In this document: positions 36,706 through 49,010 of the stretch, piece by piece | How the letters are laid out: the number at the start of each line of letters is the position of its first letter | Numbering within the stretch: the first letter of the stretch is position 1 | Source of the DNA: Lepidodermella squamata | Lineage: Eukaryota; Gastrotricha | Length of the DNA stretch: 64,000 nucleotides | Reading direction: 5' to 3' | NCBI GenBank assembly: GCA_047495785.1 | Contig: JBLDXI010000038.1 | Span: forward strand, 248,001 to 312,000 | Made by a program: the position numbers and the translations under genes | The notes under the pieces: model-generated | Seen by the model: only the letters and a program-made list of their open reading frames with translations | Database searches by the model: none | Told to the model about the DNA's origin: nothing

Positions 36706-37251
36706 AATCTAGTTTTTATGTGTGTTTTATCTATCCGCGTTCTGTCTGACGACTTGCCGTCTCACGAAAGACAACCGAGACAATCATGTTATCAGTTCAA
36801 TAATATATTCGAGTATTTTTATAAAAGCTTTATATTATGTAATACATTTTTTGATAAATACCATAACAATAAACCGTATCATTGATTCAACCTTGATTTT
36901 TTTCTTATCGACTGACGAAATAATAAAAGAAACGAAGTCGACGTATTTCAAGGTCCCATTCACTTTATTTCTGTAAAAATGGCTCCGGCTGTTACAACCG
37001 AAAGAGGAGCTCGCTGGCTCACACACACAACAATCGCTCTTACTAACGCCTCACCAATCAGCGGGCTGAGAGATGAGTAGCGAGAACCCGTCATTGTTTG
37101 AATTTTTCATAGAAAAACAGTTCGGCTCAACATAATCCGATCGTAGAGACGTAAAACGAACAAGTTAACACTTAACACGTACAGTCTACAATTAGCGTTC
37201 TTCGAACAGAGTTATTTACAGATTGCAGGCCAACGTTGTTGTTGTTGTCGA
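36706..37251. other. Convergent 3' flank between the secreted-protein gene and SF1
   Basis: AT-rich sequence with polyadenylation-like signals for both convergent genes (for example aataaa near 36870 on the plus strand). No coding frame is supported. Confidence 0.5.
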
Positions 37252-39623
37252 TCAACGCGGTGGTGGCGGTGGCTGAAACACAAAAATAATAACATCAAAT
37301 TTAATGAATGAAACATTAATAACTTTCTAGAATATACCAAATTTTATAATAGATCCGGCCTTAAACAGTCCGTGAATGCTAAAGGACTTGGTCAAGATGA
37401 GATAAATATTCGATTCAGATTCGAAACCAAGTATGTGCAAGGTGCTTACGAAGAAATAGAACCCACACCTTTCCCGCTTCATTCCCAACCATCAACTCAA
37501 GCTATAGGTGAGTTTTCACACGAAACATTCCAAGAGAACTATTGCAAAATTCTACGTAAAAATGTAGCTGAAATGTTTACCGGTGGAGGAGGTGGCGGCG
37601 GTGGAGGTGGTGGTGGGGCCATAGGCGGAGCAGGATTTGTTGGATAGGTCGTCGCACCTCCGTAACCAGCGCCGTAGGCTGAACCCGCCCAGCTCTGAGT
37701 TACAGTTCCGTATCCCGACTGAGACTGTGCCCCATACGCTCCGCTGTAGTAGGATGAGCCGTAGTAACCGGCGCCAGCCCAAGAAGTCGGTGGGACAGAC
37801 CCTGCTGTGCCATAATACCCGGATCCACTGGTCGGCGTTAGAAGAGGCGGTGGACCAGATGCGGCTGAGGTTGGGGCAGCGCCACTCACCGCCGCGGCTA
37901 CTGTCTGCCGATTGCGAACGTTCTGCTGGATTTGACGTTGAATATCTGCTAATTGAGGGTTGGTGAACATTGCGGGCAATTTCGCAGCATTTCGGTCAGG
38001 AACACCGTAACCAGCCGAGTACAGCTCAGTAGGGGCATCGCTCGCCGAACTTTCAGTCGTCGCATCAGCGCCGGCCCCGCCAGATGCATGAAGAGCCGCC
38101 GCTTTTGCTTGTTCGGCCAACTCGCGTCTCAAATGTTCCGGAACTTCCTGTCCCAGTTCATTCATTAGCGAGGCATATTCGGTATCTAACCGCTCTTTAT
38201 CCGGGTTGTATTCGATGGCAAGAAGCGATGTCTTCGGCTGGATACAATCGCGTTCGATGTGACCGCGGCCACCGCAACGCTGACAAATTATTTGATTGGT
38301 GACGACAGTTTCGGCCTCAGCCAATTCTCTGAGTTTCTTCAAGCCTTCATTATCACGAAGCGTGCCGTTGAGCAAGGCTAATTCCCTCATCTGCTGACGA
38401 CGCAAGTCTGTATCTGCAGTCGGGTTATCAATCGCCTGAAATAAAAAGAGATCAAAGCATGGGTTCAAAACTAGTTTAAAATGCAACTCACTTCTTGCAT
38501 TATTTCTCGTATTCGGTTGGCTCCAATCAGGAGGTTTTCGGCGGTATTAGACTGAAGGTAAACATGTAAGTCTTCATCCTCACCCGGCATCGGCGTATTG
38601 AACGGTCTCAATTTACCTTCTTTCACGGAGCCTTTGCCGCGAATGATGATCTTGCAGTTGATCTGAAAATCAATTCCATGTAAATCACTGACCAGAAAAA
38701 CACTGACTACTTACTTCTTTCTCTATTTGGCGCAATGTATTTCCACGAGGACCAATTAATAGTCCTACGAAGTTGATGTGCGGATATTCGTCTTGCGGAA
38801 TGAAGATTTTGTCGGTAAACTTTTGGACGATAGGTTTGTAATCGACAGGGGGCTTGTATGCAGGATTGATAGTGAACATGCGTTGAATTAAATCATGGCG
38901 CTCTTCTTCTATTTTCTTCCTCATGCGCACTTCACGTGTGTTCAGCCGCTTGCCTTCATTGTTGTATATTGGCTCAGGAGATGGCGACCTAAAAGGAGGC
39001 ATCGTGAAGGGTAATGTTGAATCAAATCCGTTATCAAATAATTCATTTCGGATTTTTAAGCCCGCTCTAATTGAAAATCTACTAATTTACATGTCATGAA
39101 ATAAATTAGGAAAAAAATAAAACGCATCGATTATGGTAATGAAAAAACCTTTCTTCCGGATTATCAGAAATGCCGAGGTGTCCAGTCCGCAGCCGATTGG
39201 AACGCTCTTCGATCTGCAGTTGTACTGAAATGAAAAGTCACTAATTAATCGGTTGTTAAATCGCAACGCAAAAGAGCCAAACAAATTCAACTTATTTTGA
39301 GACATTCACGAATAAATCGAAATGGGGGCAAAATGGGAGATGTGGCCGTTTGGAGTAAACAACTTACGTAGGTAGATTTCCGTAGCCTTAGGATCAGCAT
39401 CAGAAGGCAAAGAAGTAGGCATGCCTGGAACTACTACTTTGGTATCAGCAGTGCCCGCCCAACGACTCTTCTTGCGCCTCTTTGTTTGGCCATCTTGGCT
39501 ACCTGCAAAAGAGAGCTAAAGTGAAATTAACCAGACATGATATTTTATCATACCGTCCTCGTTAACATCTGGTGTGGCCGAACCATTTTTGCTGCTTTTA
39601 CTGCTGCTGTCCACCCTCTTCAT
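37252..39623 (-). CDS. SF1: Splicing factor 1 / branchpoint-binding protein
   Basis: Nuclear protein that recognises the intron branchpoint and binds U2AF2 in the early spliceosome. Minus-strand exons in order: 39623-39554, 39502-39368, 39224-39149, 38988-38715, 38662-38492, 38435-37581 and 37272-37252, giving 533 residues. The basic RRKKSRW near the N-terminus corresponds to the ULM that contacts U2AF. A helix-hairpin and SPSPEPIYN motif follow, then the KH-QUA2 region (NFVGLLIGPRGNTLRQIEKE). A CCHC zinc knuckle (CQRCGGRGHIERDC) and a Q/G/Y-rich, polyproline C-terminus complete it. If the last 308-nt intron is not spliced, the frame ends at 37539 with a different tail (VNISATFLRRILQ), so two C-termini are possible. 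Confidence 0.95.
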
Positions 39624-40929
39624 TATTAAACATCAATTCGTAACATAAGCTAGGATCAAAATTAATTAAAATTATATCAATGAGTCAGTGAAGTTGAGTG
39701 GAAATAACAAATCGAAGATACTCCACGGCTTTTATAAAACTAAACAGACGTAGAAGTGCTGAAATGTATGTGGTATGTATGTGCTTATTGCTTATATGCA
39801 CGTTGGATTCGCTTCGTTGGAAACCTGAGCCTGTGAGAACTAGAGCCTCGTCAGTCTCAGGTCTCAGCGTCCGTTTTCAAAATTCACAGCATGAACTTAC
39901 CCCTAAAGGATAAAGGATGCGACCAGACAACAAAAATTCATGAGAGTAGCATGCATAACTTGGAACAAAATCACACTGCGAGGACTTTTTAATGATTCTT
40001 AGCCTAGCGAATGCAAGTTGATGGCAATGCAGTTCGCAAAACAGCTGAGTTACTAAACACTAAACACCAGAGACAAGAGATCGACCAGTTTTTACCAAAC
40101 TAGTGAAGAGACTTTTCATAAACTGACAAGAGTTGGGGCTAAAATACCACGGTATACACTTAAGTTTGACTGGAGTGATATGATCTCACTGATGAAGTAT
40201 GATGAAATCTTGAGATCTTAAATCTTAACGGTTTAGAAATGAGACTAACTGCTCCGATCAATTGGGGAAAGGAGATGCAACAGGTCTCCAACGAAGTTAT
40301 AAATTCAGGATCGCAATTGAGGAAATTTACCAACCTCCATGTTGAAGACTGATAGGCTATTAGCCACTAGCCACAAGCCCCAACAGTTTACTGCTTCTCA
40401 ACAATCCGGCAACCGCTCGGACCAAAACCAGAGACCTGAATCATCATCAGTGGCCGCGAAGACCCACTGTTTATAAGTCAAGGTCGCTGAGAATACATGC
40501 GGCAATATTTAACCGTTGAAATTACAACAGACTATTTTATATGATATTGGCGTTTCTTTTCGTCAATTCCCGCCAATTATTTAGAATGACTTGAAATTAA
40601 AATTGAAAACCACAAACTTCAAAAAAACCTTGCTCATTTCGAACGTACGAACTTCGAATGTTGGTGCGGAACGAACCGGTCGAAGAGAAAAGTTTACTCT
40701 TCGCTAAAAACTCTCGTGTCACGAGTCCATAGAATTTAGTGAGACCTAATTTATCACGGCTTTTATGGTCTTAAAATTGTGAACTTCAATACCTCAGATA
40801 GAGCCAACTTTCACCTTGTACTGTGAATGTCCGATTCATATAATTCCATCACTGAGCCAACTGCTATCCTATTCATTCTAGGCCATGAGTATAAGGCAAT
40901 AAAGCTGCACAATAATCTCTAATACCAAA
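39624..40929. other. Divergent intergenic region between SF1 and TOP3B
   Basis: No coding frame with family resemblance. It presumably holds both promoters. A lone acceptor ttcattctag at about 40873-40882 lies 47 bp before the TOP3B ATG. The minus-strand sequence gatcctag near 39650 lies about 30 bp before the SF1 ATG. Confidence 0.5.
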
Positions 40930-43724
40930 ATGAGAACTGTCCTGATGGTAGCTGAGAAGCCTTCTTTGGCTCAATCAATTGCAAACTTACTTTCGAATGG
41001 ACACTGCGCTAGTCGACACGTCTCTAAGTCGTGCTCTATGCATGAATGGAATGGTAAATTTCATGGTGAGAATGTCAGGTTCAAGATGACATCGGTCTGT
41101 GGGCATGTTATGACCCTGGATTTTCCTGGAAAATATAACAATTGGGATAAAGTTGATCCTGCTGAGTTATTTGATTGCCCCACTCAAAAGAAAGAAGCGA
41201 ATGCGGATTTGGGAATACCTAGGATGCTCACCGCAGAGGTATTTAATACGCATGGTTTTTTTCGCCGTATAACATGTGATATTTGTTTAGGGACGGGATG
41301 TCGATTTCTTGGTACTATGGCTTGATTGCGACAAAGAAGGAGAGAACATCTGCTTCGAAGTGTAAGTTGTGCGGTTTTTTTGCATTCTTCGACAATTGCA
41401 GTTTTTCATTCAGTATCGATATAGTGCGACCAGTGATGCGAAACGGCAGTCCAAGCAATATTTATCGTGCTCACTTTTCTGCTGTCACGGAATCGGAAGT
41501 GAACAGGGCGATGAATAATTTGATTAGGCCTAATGAACTAGAAGCGTTATCCGTGGATGCTCGGCAAGAGCTGGACTTGCGTATTGGTTGTGCATTTACC
41601 CGGTTTCAAACTACTTATTTTCACGGAAAGTATGGTGGCTTGGACAGTGCCACCATTTCTTACGGTACGGTCTTACGAGTTTTTCCTGGTTCGAATTGCT
41701 TTGCATAATTTATCTGAAATAGGACCTTGCCAAACACCTACTTTGGGATTTTGTGTCGACAGGCACGACCGCATTCAATCATTTAAACCAGAGCAATACT
41801 GGTCTCTTGAAGTTTCCGTTCGCATTCCGTCGGGAGGTGTATTGAAAATGAGTTGGAAACGAGAACGCGTTTTCAACAAAGATGTTGCCTCCTTGTTTTT
41901 GGCTCGTGTGAAAACCGAGACTCATGTAAGTCTATTTACTGCCTTGACCGTGATGTGATGTTGATTTTTTGAATATTTGTTAATCAGGCCAAGGTTATCA
42001 GCATGAAAGAAGAAAACAAAACCACTGGTCGCCCTCATGCTCTAAACACGGTCGATTTACTGAAAGTTGCTAGCTCAAATCTCGGGATCGGTCCGCAACA
42101 TACCATGCAGATAGCTGAGAGACTTTATACTCAAGGCTACATCTCATACCCACGCACGGAGACCACGAAATATCCCGATTCCTTTGATTTGCACGGTGCT
42201 CTGAAAGAGCAACTCGCCAGCAAAGATTTGGGTCTAGTGGTTGATCGCTTGCTCAAGAACGGTTTTCAGAGACCCAAGTCTGGCACGGATCACGGTGACC
42301 ATCCTCCGATCACCCCGATGCGTTATCCTGAACACGGCGTGCTAACGGGAGACTATTGGAGGCTATATGACTACATCTCACGACATTTTATCGCCACCCT
42401 ATGCGGTGATATGCGCTATGTTCAAAGAACAGCATTGCTTCAATGCGGCGGCGAGGAGTTCACATGTAGTGGCCGATTCACAACTGACCCCGGTTTTACT
42501 GCTGCTATGCCATGGCAGGCTCCCAGTGCAAATGAAACGCTACCTCCTCTATCGGCCGATCAGTTGCTTGAAATCGACGGCGCTCCTCAATTGAGTGAGC
42601 ACTTCACATCAGCGCCTGACTATTTGACTGAATCGGATCTTATTTCGTTGATGGAACAACACGGCATTGGAACAGATGCTTCAATTTCTGTTCACATTAA
42701 CAACATCTGCGAGCGAAATTACGTCGCACTTATCTCACCGGGCCGACGTTTGAAACCAACGCCGTTGGGAATTTCCTTGGTTCACGGGTATCAACGGATT
42801 GATTTGGAACTAGTTCTTCCAACCATGCGATCTGCTGTCGAGAAGCAGCTTTCACTTATTGCTGTTGGGAAAGCCGAATTCGCTGCTGTGCTGAACCACG
42901 CCATAACAATTTTCAAGCAAAAGTTTCGGTATTTTGTTGAATTGATCAGTGCTATGGATGAATTGTTTGAAGTAACTTTCTCACCGCTCGCTCAATCTGG
43001 TCGCAATCTTTCGCGTTGCGGCAAATGTCGTCGATATTTGCGATTGATTGCTGGGAAAGCGGCTCGCTTGTATTGCTCAAATTGCGATGACACGTACAAG
43101 CTTCCGTCTGGCGGGTCTTACCATTTGTACCGCGAGCTCAAGTGTCCACTGGACGATTTCGAACTTCTGTTATACACCTCATCTTCGCGAACTTTCTCGA
43201 TCTGTCCTTACTGCTACAACAATCCGCCTTTCCCTGATGAAATGCAACGTGGCCAAGCTTGCAATCAATGTGCTCACCCGACTTGTGCATACTCACCGGC
43301 AGTAAATGCCATTGGCGTTTGCAGTAGCTGCGAGGAGGGCAAGCTGGTGATGGATCCGCCTAACCCCCCGAAATGGCGCATTTCCTGCACGAGCTGCACT
43401 ATGCGCATTGACTTGTTCGAAGGCGCGAGCCGCGTGTTTGTATCGGGTGGTGGTGACGTTGACGCCAGGCAAAAGTGTGCTACATGCAAGTGTGTGAAGG
43501 TTAGCGTCGAGTATAAATCGGCTGATAAGAGCCCTCTGCCTGATGGTCTCGCCGAGTACACTGGTTGCGTTTTCTGCGACAAGGTAATGCAACCGCTAGC
43601 CAAAATCGTTATGCGACCTGGCGACGATGGCGAGGGCGGCCGACGGGGTCGCGGTGGCCACCGGCGCGGCGGCCGTGGTCGTGGTGGTTCGGGAAAACGT
43701 GGTGGCAGCGGCCGAGGAAGGTGA
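40930..43724 (+). CDS. TOP3B: DNA/RNA topoisomerase III beta
   Basis: Type IA topoisomerase acting on negatively supercoiled DNA and on mRNA. Exons 40930-41238, 41291-41361, 41414-41664, 41723-41925 and 41988-43724 give 856 residues (human 862). The TOPRIM domain opens [18 protein letters not shown] and contains the acidic [18 protein letters not shown]. The catalytic tyrosine is Tyr332 in [10 protein letters not shown]. Other family blocks are [32 protein letters not shown] and [14 protein letters not shown]. The C-terminal half has paired CxxC zinc sites (CGKC/CSNC, CPYC/CNQC, CSSC/CTSC, CATC/CVFC) and ends in an RGG-rich tail, the region that recruits TDRD3 and RNA in the beta isoform. Confidence 0.97.
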
Positions 43725-44406
43725 TCTAACCGTTTGATGGATGGAAACGTACGAGGATGGAATAGCGTAGATCAGCTCTGTGATGCTTTTTGAGGGCCAA
43801 AGTTCGTAGCTAATGATCATCTGTGCCTTTCAACTAGCCTGATACTTATTTAGAATGCTATCGAAGAGAATAATGTTAAAAGACTGTAAATATGACGGAT
43901 GACTTAGGATCTTTTCTCTTGTTTTGTTCGCACATTGAGTTGTTTTCAGATTTGAGGCAGGAAAGCTGCCCGAAAACGACTACGATTGTAATTTCCGGTT
44001 TGTTTGCACTGTGCACATATTCAAATAGCAATTATTATCGTGGCTTATTTTTTCACCCGCCAACTACTGCTCGTCGATATGAATATCTGGTCACTCTTAA
44101 CAATCAGACACATTCCTAATGCAATTATGTGTGTTCATTCCTGCCTAATTAATTTTTTCGGTGATTTTTTGTGTGTGTTTGGCAATATGAATTCAGACCT
44201 CTTAATATCCGCCTTAAAGTGGATGGATCGACTGGATGTTAGCGTGACCGCTCGATTTGACTGTTGTGGGTGCAAGCCGTTGTGTTTATATTAGCTTATT
44301 AAAAAGTGCTGATCAAATAATGACAAAAACAAAGTGATGCCATTTTTGCTAAAGAACTTTTTTCTATCGTTTAGGCGATGTTTTGATGGTTCTTTAGAAA
44401 CTAAGA
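43725..44406. other. Intergenic between TOP3B and SUZ12
   Basis: Presumed TOP3B 3' UTR and SUZ12 leader. An acceptor (ggttctttag, AG at 44396-44397) lies 9 bp before the SUZ12 ATG. No gene in the interval. Confidence 0.5.
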
Positions 44407-47216
44407 ATGAAAATGCGGCGAAAGAGAACACGGTCGTCGCCCTCGACGCTCTCGTCCCCATCCTCTTCAGAGTCAGATTTGTCTGATGAGTCATCAGAGG
44501 CTTCCTCAGCGCCGTCTACGCCCGAAACTTCTTCGGGAGATGAACGGCCGCTTCGATCCAGTCGCTCAACGGCTGCCGCGGCAAAGGATGAGAGGCCACG
44601 GCGGAACAGCTTGGTCTCGAAACCTCCGCGTAAAAAGCTCAAGACAATGAACCTCAACGGCGTGGCGAATGGGCACGCGTCGAAAGTGCGGCGCCAGAAA
44701 TCTCTCGAACCGTCGACTATCGAGAAAGTAAAAATGCGACATCGCGAAGCAGCCGCTGCCAAGTTGAAGCGTCAACTCGAGCAACAAGCCCTTGCTGCCT
44801 CGAAATTAGAAAATCTCAATAACCCTGTCAAAGCACCGGCGAAAGTAACAAGCAGCTCCAAAGAAAATGCTAGCAGCAAGTCTGCCTCATCCTCCTCTAC
44901 GGCTAAATCCTCGTCAACAGCCACTGTTGCCAGACAAAATTCGATTGCGTCGAGTGATGTCAAAGCGAAAAGCGCCAAACCTCACATGAATGGTAAATCC
45001 GACAGCAAAACTACCAGAAAAACCGACCCTGAGGTCATCTACCGGTTGTTCGATAAACCGTCTCGCGTCTACCAGTGCCTGGCTGCCCGGCAAACGGAGC
45101 GTCCGATGATTTTGCAGCGAAATCTGGCTTACATGACGCCGAAAAACCGCATTCATAAGCATGTTCCTAAAGAACAGCGTTTCAAACTGCCGGAAAAGCT
45201 GATAGCCAATGACGTTGTGTTGAAGGACCAAGGGAATAATTTGCTCGCCTCGCCCTCGAAATCTTTGAAGAGTCCCGCGAAAGTTAGTCGTCTTTCAGCT
45301 TCATCCCCCCGACAGGCCGACCCGAAAAGCGGCAACCTGCACCTTGTTCTCTGCCAGGTCGTGGGTGCCTACCTGCCGGAAGCGGGCCAAAAACACAACT
45401 TGCGGCGCTCTATGGGTAGCCCATCGAAAAGCAGCGGCGGAGATAATGTGTTTCTTATTGATATTGGCATCACTCGGTCGTATGTTGGCAAAAACGCGGA
45501 GAAGAAAACGCTGACCGATGCGATTCATTCGAATCTGAAGATTGATTTCAGCCGATCTACTGGTCGTGCTGGCGATGACAAGTTCTTTCAATGTGCCAGC
45601 CCTCGTGTTTTCGACAACGGCCCGAATGCGCCAAAGACGATCTCTTTAGATGGTAACCAACTGTTCCCACCCAATGGCTACACACAGGGCAGGGCCATTG
45701 TGCGTATTCGCGTGACAGCCGAACAGTCTGGCTGGTCTTTCGATCACGAGCTGGAGGTGACGAAAGACCGGGATCGTAGCTTGGAAAACGGGCTTTATTC
45801 TGTATTTCTCAAACCTCTCAATGACTCGAAGGAATTCTCCTCAGATTCAAAGTGCCCTCGCCTTCTATTTGCCGCGTGCTGGTCACCCAAACACGAAGTG
45901 TTGACCTGTGACGAGGTTTTCGATCTCATTCGCCGCGATGTCGTAAAAATAGTTCCAAAAACGTCGAAACTTTTGGCTGCTAGCTCGCCTCCTAAAACAT
46001 TGCCGCCGGCTCCATCCTCGCTTCCGCTCACCCTGCCGGATGCTGCTTCTCCGCCAGGGTCCTCGCCCTCTCGATCTGCCACCTCGCGCTCTCGAATCGT
46101 CCGCGTCGTTTTCTGGCTGACTGACCCGTCTGCCGGTGGACCAGGCGTCTGCGCTTCGGTCGCCAACCCGTTTTGCTGTCCGTGGTGCCACACCGTGTGT
46201 CCTCACTTCCTGGGCCTCTTACGCCACTTGCGCTGCTGGCATCCCCGTTTCAGCTTCGTTCTACAGGCGGAGCGTGTCGCCAAGGTCGCAGATATCACGG
46301 TAACAATCAACCGGCGCTATAATTTAGCCGAGGAGTACCGCCACCCTCCAACTCTGGCTGCTGATGTGCCACTTCTTGGCATCGATCATCCAATAAAACG
46401 CGTGCCTAGTAGTCAGATCATTTGGCTTTCGGGCAAGGGAAAGCATCGCCGCAGCTTCCACAAGGCTTCCTCGACAGCTCTCGCAGAGTTCAGACGGCCA
46501 GAATCAGAATTCCATCCTGGAGCCACTGTTATGTTGGCCGGTCATTTAAGGTAATGATAATTCATTTCTCTTCGGTATTAAAATGAACGGGGTCGTAAGG
46601 ACAGAGCAACGGCAAAAATTAGATGAAAATTTGCTCAAATTTGACACGGGCTGAACCCTAATATGTGCAAGTTGTTCTGATGATGGATATTTTTTAGAAC
46701 ATACTATCACTCGCAATCCTGCCTTCCGATGACCATCCAAGAATTCCACGAAGACGGTGACTCAGACATTGAGGAACAGCCTTGGCTCGCCGAGCAATCG
46801 TGGCGTCTACTCAACGAGTTCACAGATGTCAACCCAGGCGAAAAAACGATGATGAACATGTGGAATCGTTTCATGTACAGGTACTATTCTGAACTAAAGT
46901 ATTGATTTGGCATTCATTTGGTAGTTTTCACAGGGAGAAATTCTTCGCTCAGCGCTCTATTTTCCCTGCCTGCTTAGCGTTCGTCGACGAATTCGGCCAA
47001 GAAATAGTCACATTGGGCTTATTAGGCAATTTTCGTCTTCATCTGACCACTCTGAGTCAAAATAACCTGCTAACAGCCCAGCAATTTTACGCCGTGATGG
47101 CTCGTTTGCAACGAATTGTTGACGTCACCCCATCATCGTCGTCCATCAGCGTCGAAGCAGTCAAGTCGCCAGTTGCCTCGGATCGCAGCCTGCGCAAGAC
47201 GATTTCGTCGATCTAG
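44407..47216 (+). CDS. SUZ12: Polycomb repressive complex 2 subunit SUZ12
   Basis: Core PRC2 subunit required for H3K27 methylation. Exons 44407-46550, 46698-46880 and 46934-47216 give 869 residues. A low-complexity S/K-rich N-terminus of about 200 residues precedes the conserved body. The C2H2 finger is present with Cys591, Cys594, His607 and His612 (CPWCHTVCPHFLGLLRHLRC). The VEFS box spans the last exons: RTYYHSQSCLPMTIQEF, EQPWLAEQ, LLNEFTDVNPGEKTMMNMWN and FPACLAFVDEFGQEIV. The order and spacing match animal SUZ12. Identification rests on the finger plus the VEFS box; the N-terminal region is too diverged for me to align. Confidence 0.92.
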
Positions 47217-47947
47217 GCATTTCAAGATATTTGATTAGATTTCCATTTTTGTGCGCAAATTTTGTTATTATTGATTGTGACGTCATGTTGGCGCGCATGT
47301 TTTGCGACCTATTCTCTCTTTCAAAAGAAGCTCGTCGTTGTCATCATCTTATTCTAACGTTAGGTTTAAGTGTTTTATTCGGTTTTTCTTCTTTCAGCCT
47401 CGCTGCGACTCAATTATTATTGTTTGTCTTTTTTTCTGCCTAGCGATGTGAAATTGCAGCAGCTTCTCGCGATTTTCGAAGCTGCTGAAGCATAATTAAT
47501 GATGATGATTGAGATGTAAATGTACCTGACTGCTCGCTGCTCAATGATTCTTGATGAACTGTTGTTTACATCACTGTCCCACCATTTCAATTTGTTTCTT
47601 AGTTTACGTTTTGCGTTTTTACATTTTGATATAAGTTATCTGAACTCACGAAGCTTTGTATCAGCGCCCCAGTTTTCGTCTCAACAGCATTCGTGAACAA
47701 GAATTCGCCCAGCAAACACACTGCCGGCACTAATTATCTATGATTATTTCTGTGTCCATTCATTCATTCATATGAATTACAGTCGCAATTTTTTGTCGCC
47801 TGTTTATTGTAACATTGGTTAGTGTGATTTCTTTGCTTATAAAGTTGGAATAACGTACGAGAAAAGTGAAAGGAATTAAAACGCGCCATGAACTCGATTT
47901 GTTGACTCGGGATTGAATTTTGATCGGGTTTCTTAGGATTTCATAAC
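47217..47947. other. Intergenic between SUZ12 and the orphan 331-aa gene
   Basis: No supported gene. It includes the SUZ12 3' UTR. An acceptor (gggtttcttag, AG at 47935-47936) lies 11 bp before the next ATG. Confidence 0.5.
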
Positions 47948-48943
47948 ATGACGAACCATTCTGGAGCTGAGTTCCAGCAGTTGCTCCGGAGATGCGAAGA
48001 AGCCGAATCGGACAAAACGTTGCTGATGCAATCTCTTCGACAGTATAATCTAGCGTCAATCGTAAGCGAAATGGCTACGCCGAAGTACGTCATGTCAAAA
48101 ATTGGAAATATCCGCATCCGATGCGAACTGGCAACTGAAAATGTCGAAATTGTGTGCGAATTCCAGCATTCTTTCCCGCTGGCTCTAGTTGGTCCAGCTT
48201 GGTTTGTCAGTTTGCGGTTTCGGAACATTTTCACAAATCAAAATTTTGAAACATGCCGACAATTGTCGGGTGATGCTGAGCTGCCGTCGAATCTTCAAGT
48301 TAGCGTCAAACTACCCGTACCTATCCGCCACTTGTCAATGTTGCCGTGGCAGATTGACGTATCGCTGATTTTCAATCCAATCGATCTATTCAACAAGGGC
48401 CCTCAACAAACATTCAAAATTAAAAGAGTACCATGTATTAGCAACTATTTTGTCACAATTTTCGATCTTCTACATCGACTAGAAACAAGCCGATTCGTAA
48501 CACCTCTGAAGCATCTCAAACCTCCATGTGACAACTTGACAGCTTCGAAATTACTATGGCCAGGATATCCAGAATCATGCTGGCGCCAACCTTATGAGGA
48601 AGCGCAATCTTCAGTGGTTGGCACTAAAGCCACTTATGTTGGCCCTCTTGGCACTAAACTTGAAATCCGTTCGAATCGAAGTCATAATAACACTGGTATG
48701 ATGGAATTGGAACTGATATCCAGCGATAGCTATTTATTGAAGCAAGCGATTGATTCGCTGTATGTGCAGTTAGCTGGTTTTTCTTGTGAATCATCGAAAT
48801 GGGGCGCGAAACTAGAGCAAATTTCTAATACCTACTTTCCAGGCGTGTTCGAAAAGGGCATGAACGCTTTTCGGTACGACCGTTATGATCAAAGCTACCT
48901 GCAATCTTATATTGAGGCTTTGATTAATGCATCGCATTTTTGA
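47948..48943 (+). CDS. Unrecognised 331-aa intronless protein
   Basis: A single open frame of 331 codons, unusual among its intron-containing neighbours. A short helical N-terminus (SGAEFQQLLRRCEEAESDKT) precedes alternating beta-rich sequence (GNIRIRCELATENVEIVCEF; LPSNLQVSVKLPVPIRHLSM; PWQIDVSLIFNPIDLF) and a C-terminal helical stretch. No signal peptide or membrane span is seen. I do not recognise the family; the coiled start followed by a beta-rich domain recalls some DNA-repair or kinetochore scaffold proteins, but that is not evidence. It is followed after only 67 bp by the neurochondrin-like gene, so the two are probably co-transcribed. Confidence 0.72.
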   Translation: MTNHSGAEFQQLLRRCEEAESDKTLLMQSLRQYNLASIVSEMATPKYVMSKIGNIRIRCELATENVEIVCEFQHSFPLALVGPAWFVSLRFRNIFTNQNFETCRQLSGDAELPSNLQVSVKLPVPIRHLSMLPWQIDVSLIFNPIDLFNKGPQQTFKIKRVPCISNYFVTIFDLLHRLETSRFVTPLKHLKPPCDNLTASKLLWPGYPESCWRQPYEEAQSSVVGTKATYVGPLGTKLEIRSNRSHNNTGMMELELISSDSYLLKQAIDSLYVQLAGFSCESSKWGAKLEQISNTYFPGVFEKGMNAFRYDRYDQSYLQSYIEALINASHF

Positions 48944-49010
48944 TATTCGAATTGCTATTTTTACGTTATTTTATCCCTTATTTTAACAAATCTTAGAGCT
49001 TTAATTGGAA

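Noticed and set aside
37581-37640. Long G-rich tract as a possible regulatory element
   Set aside because: It is the antisense of the SF1 polyproline codons and needs no other explanation.
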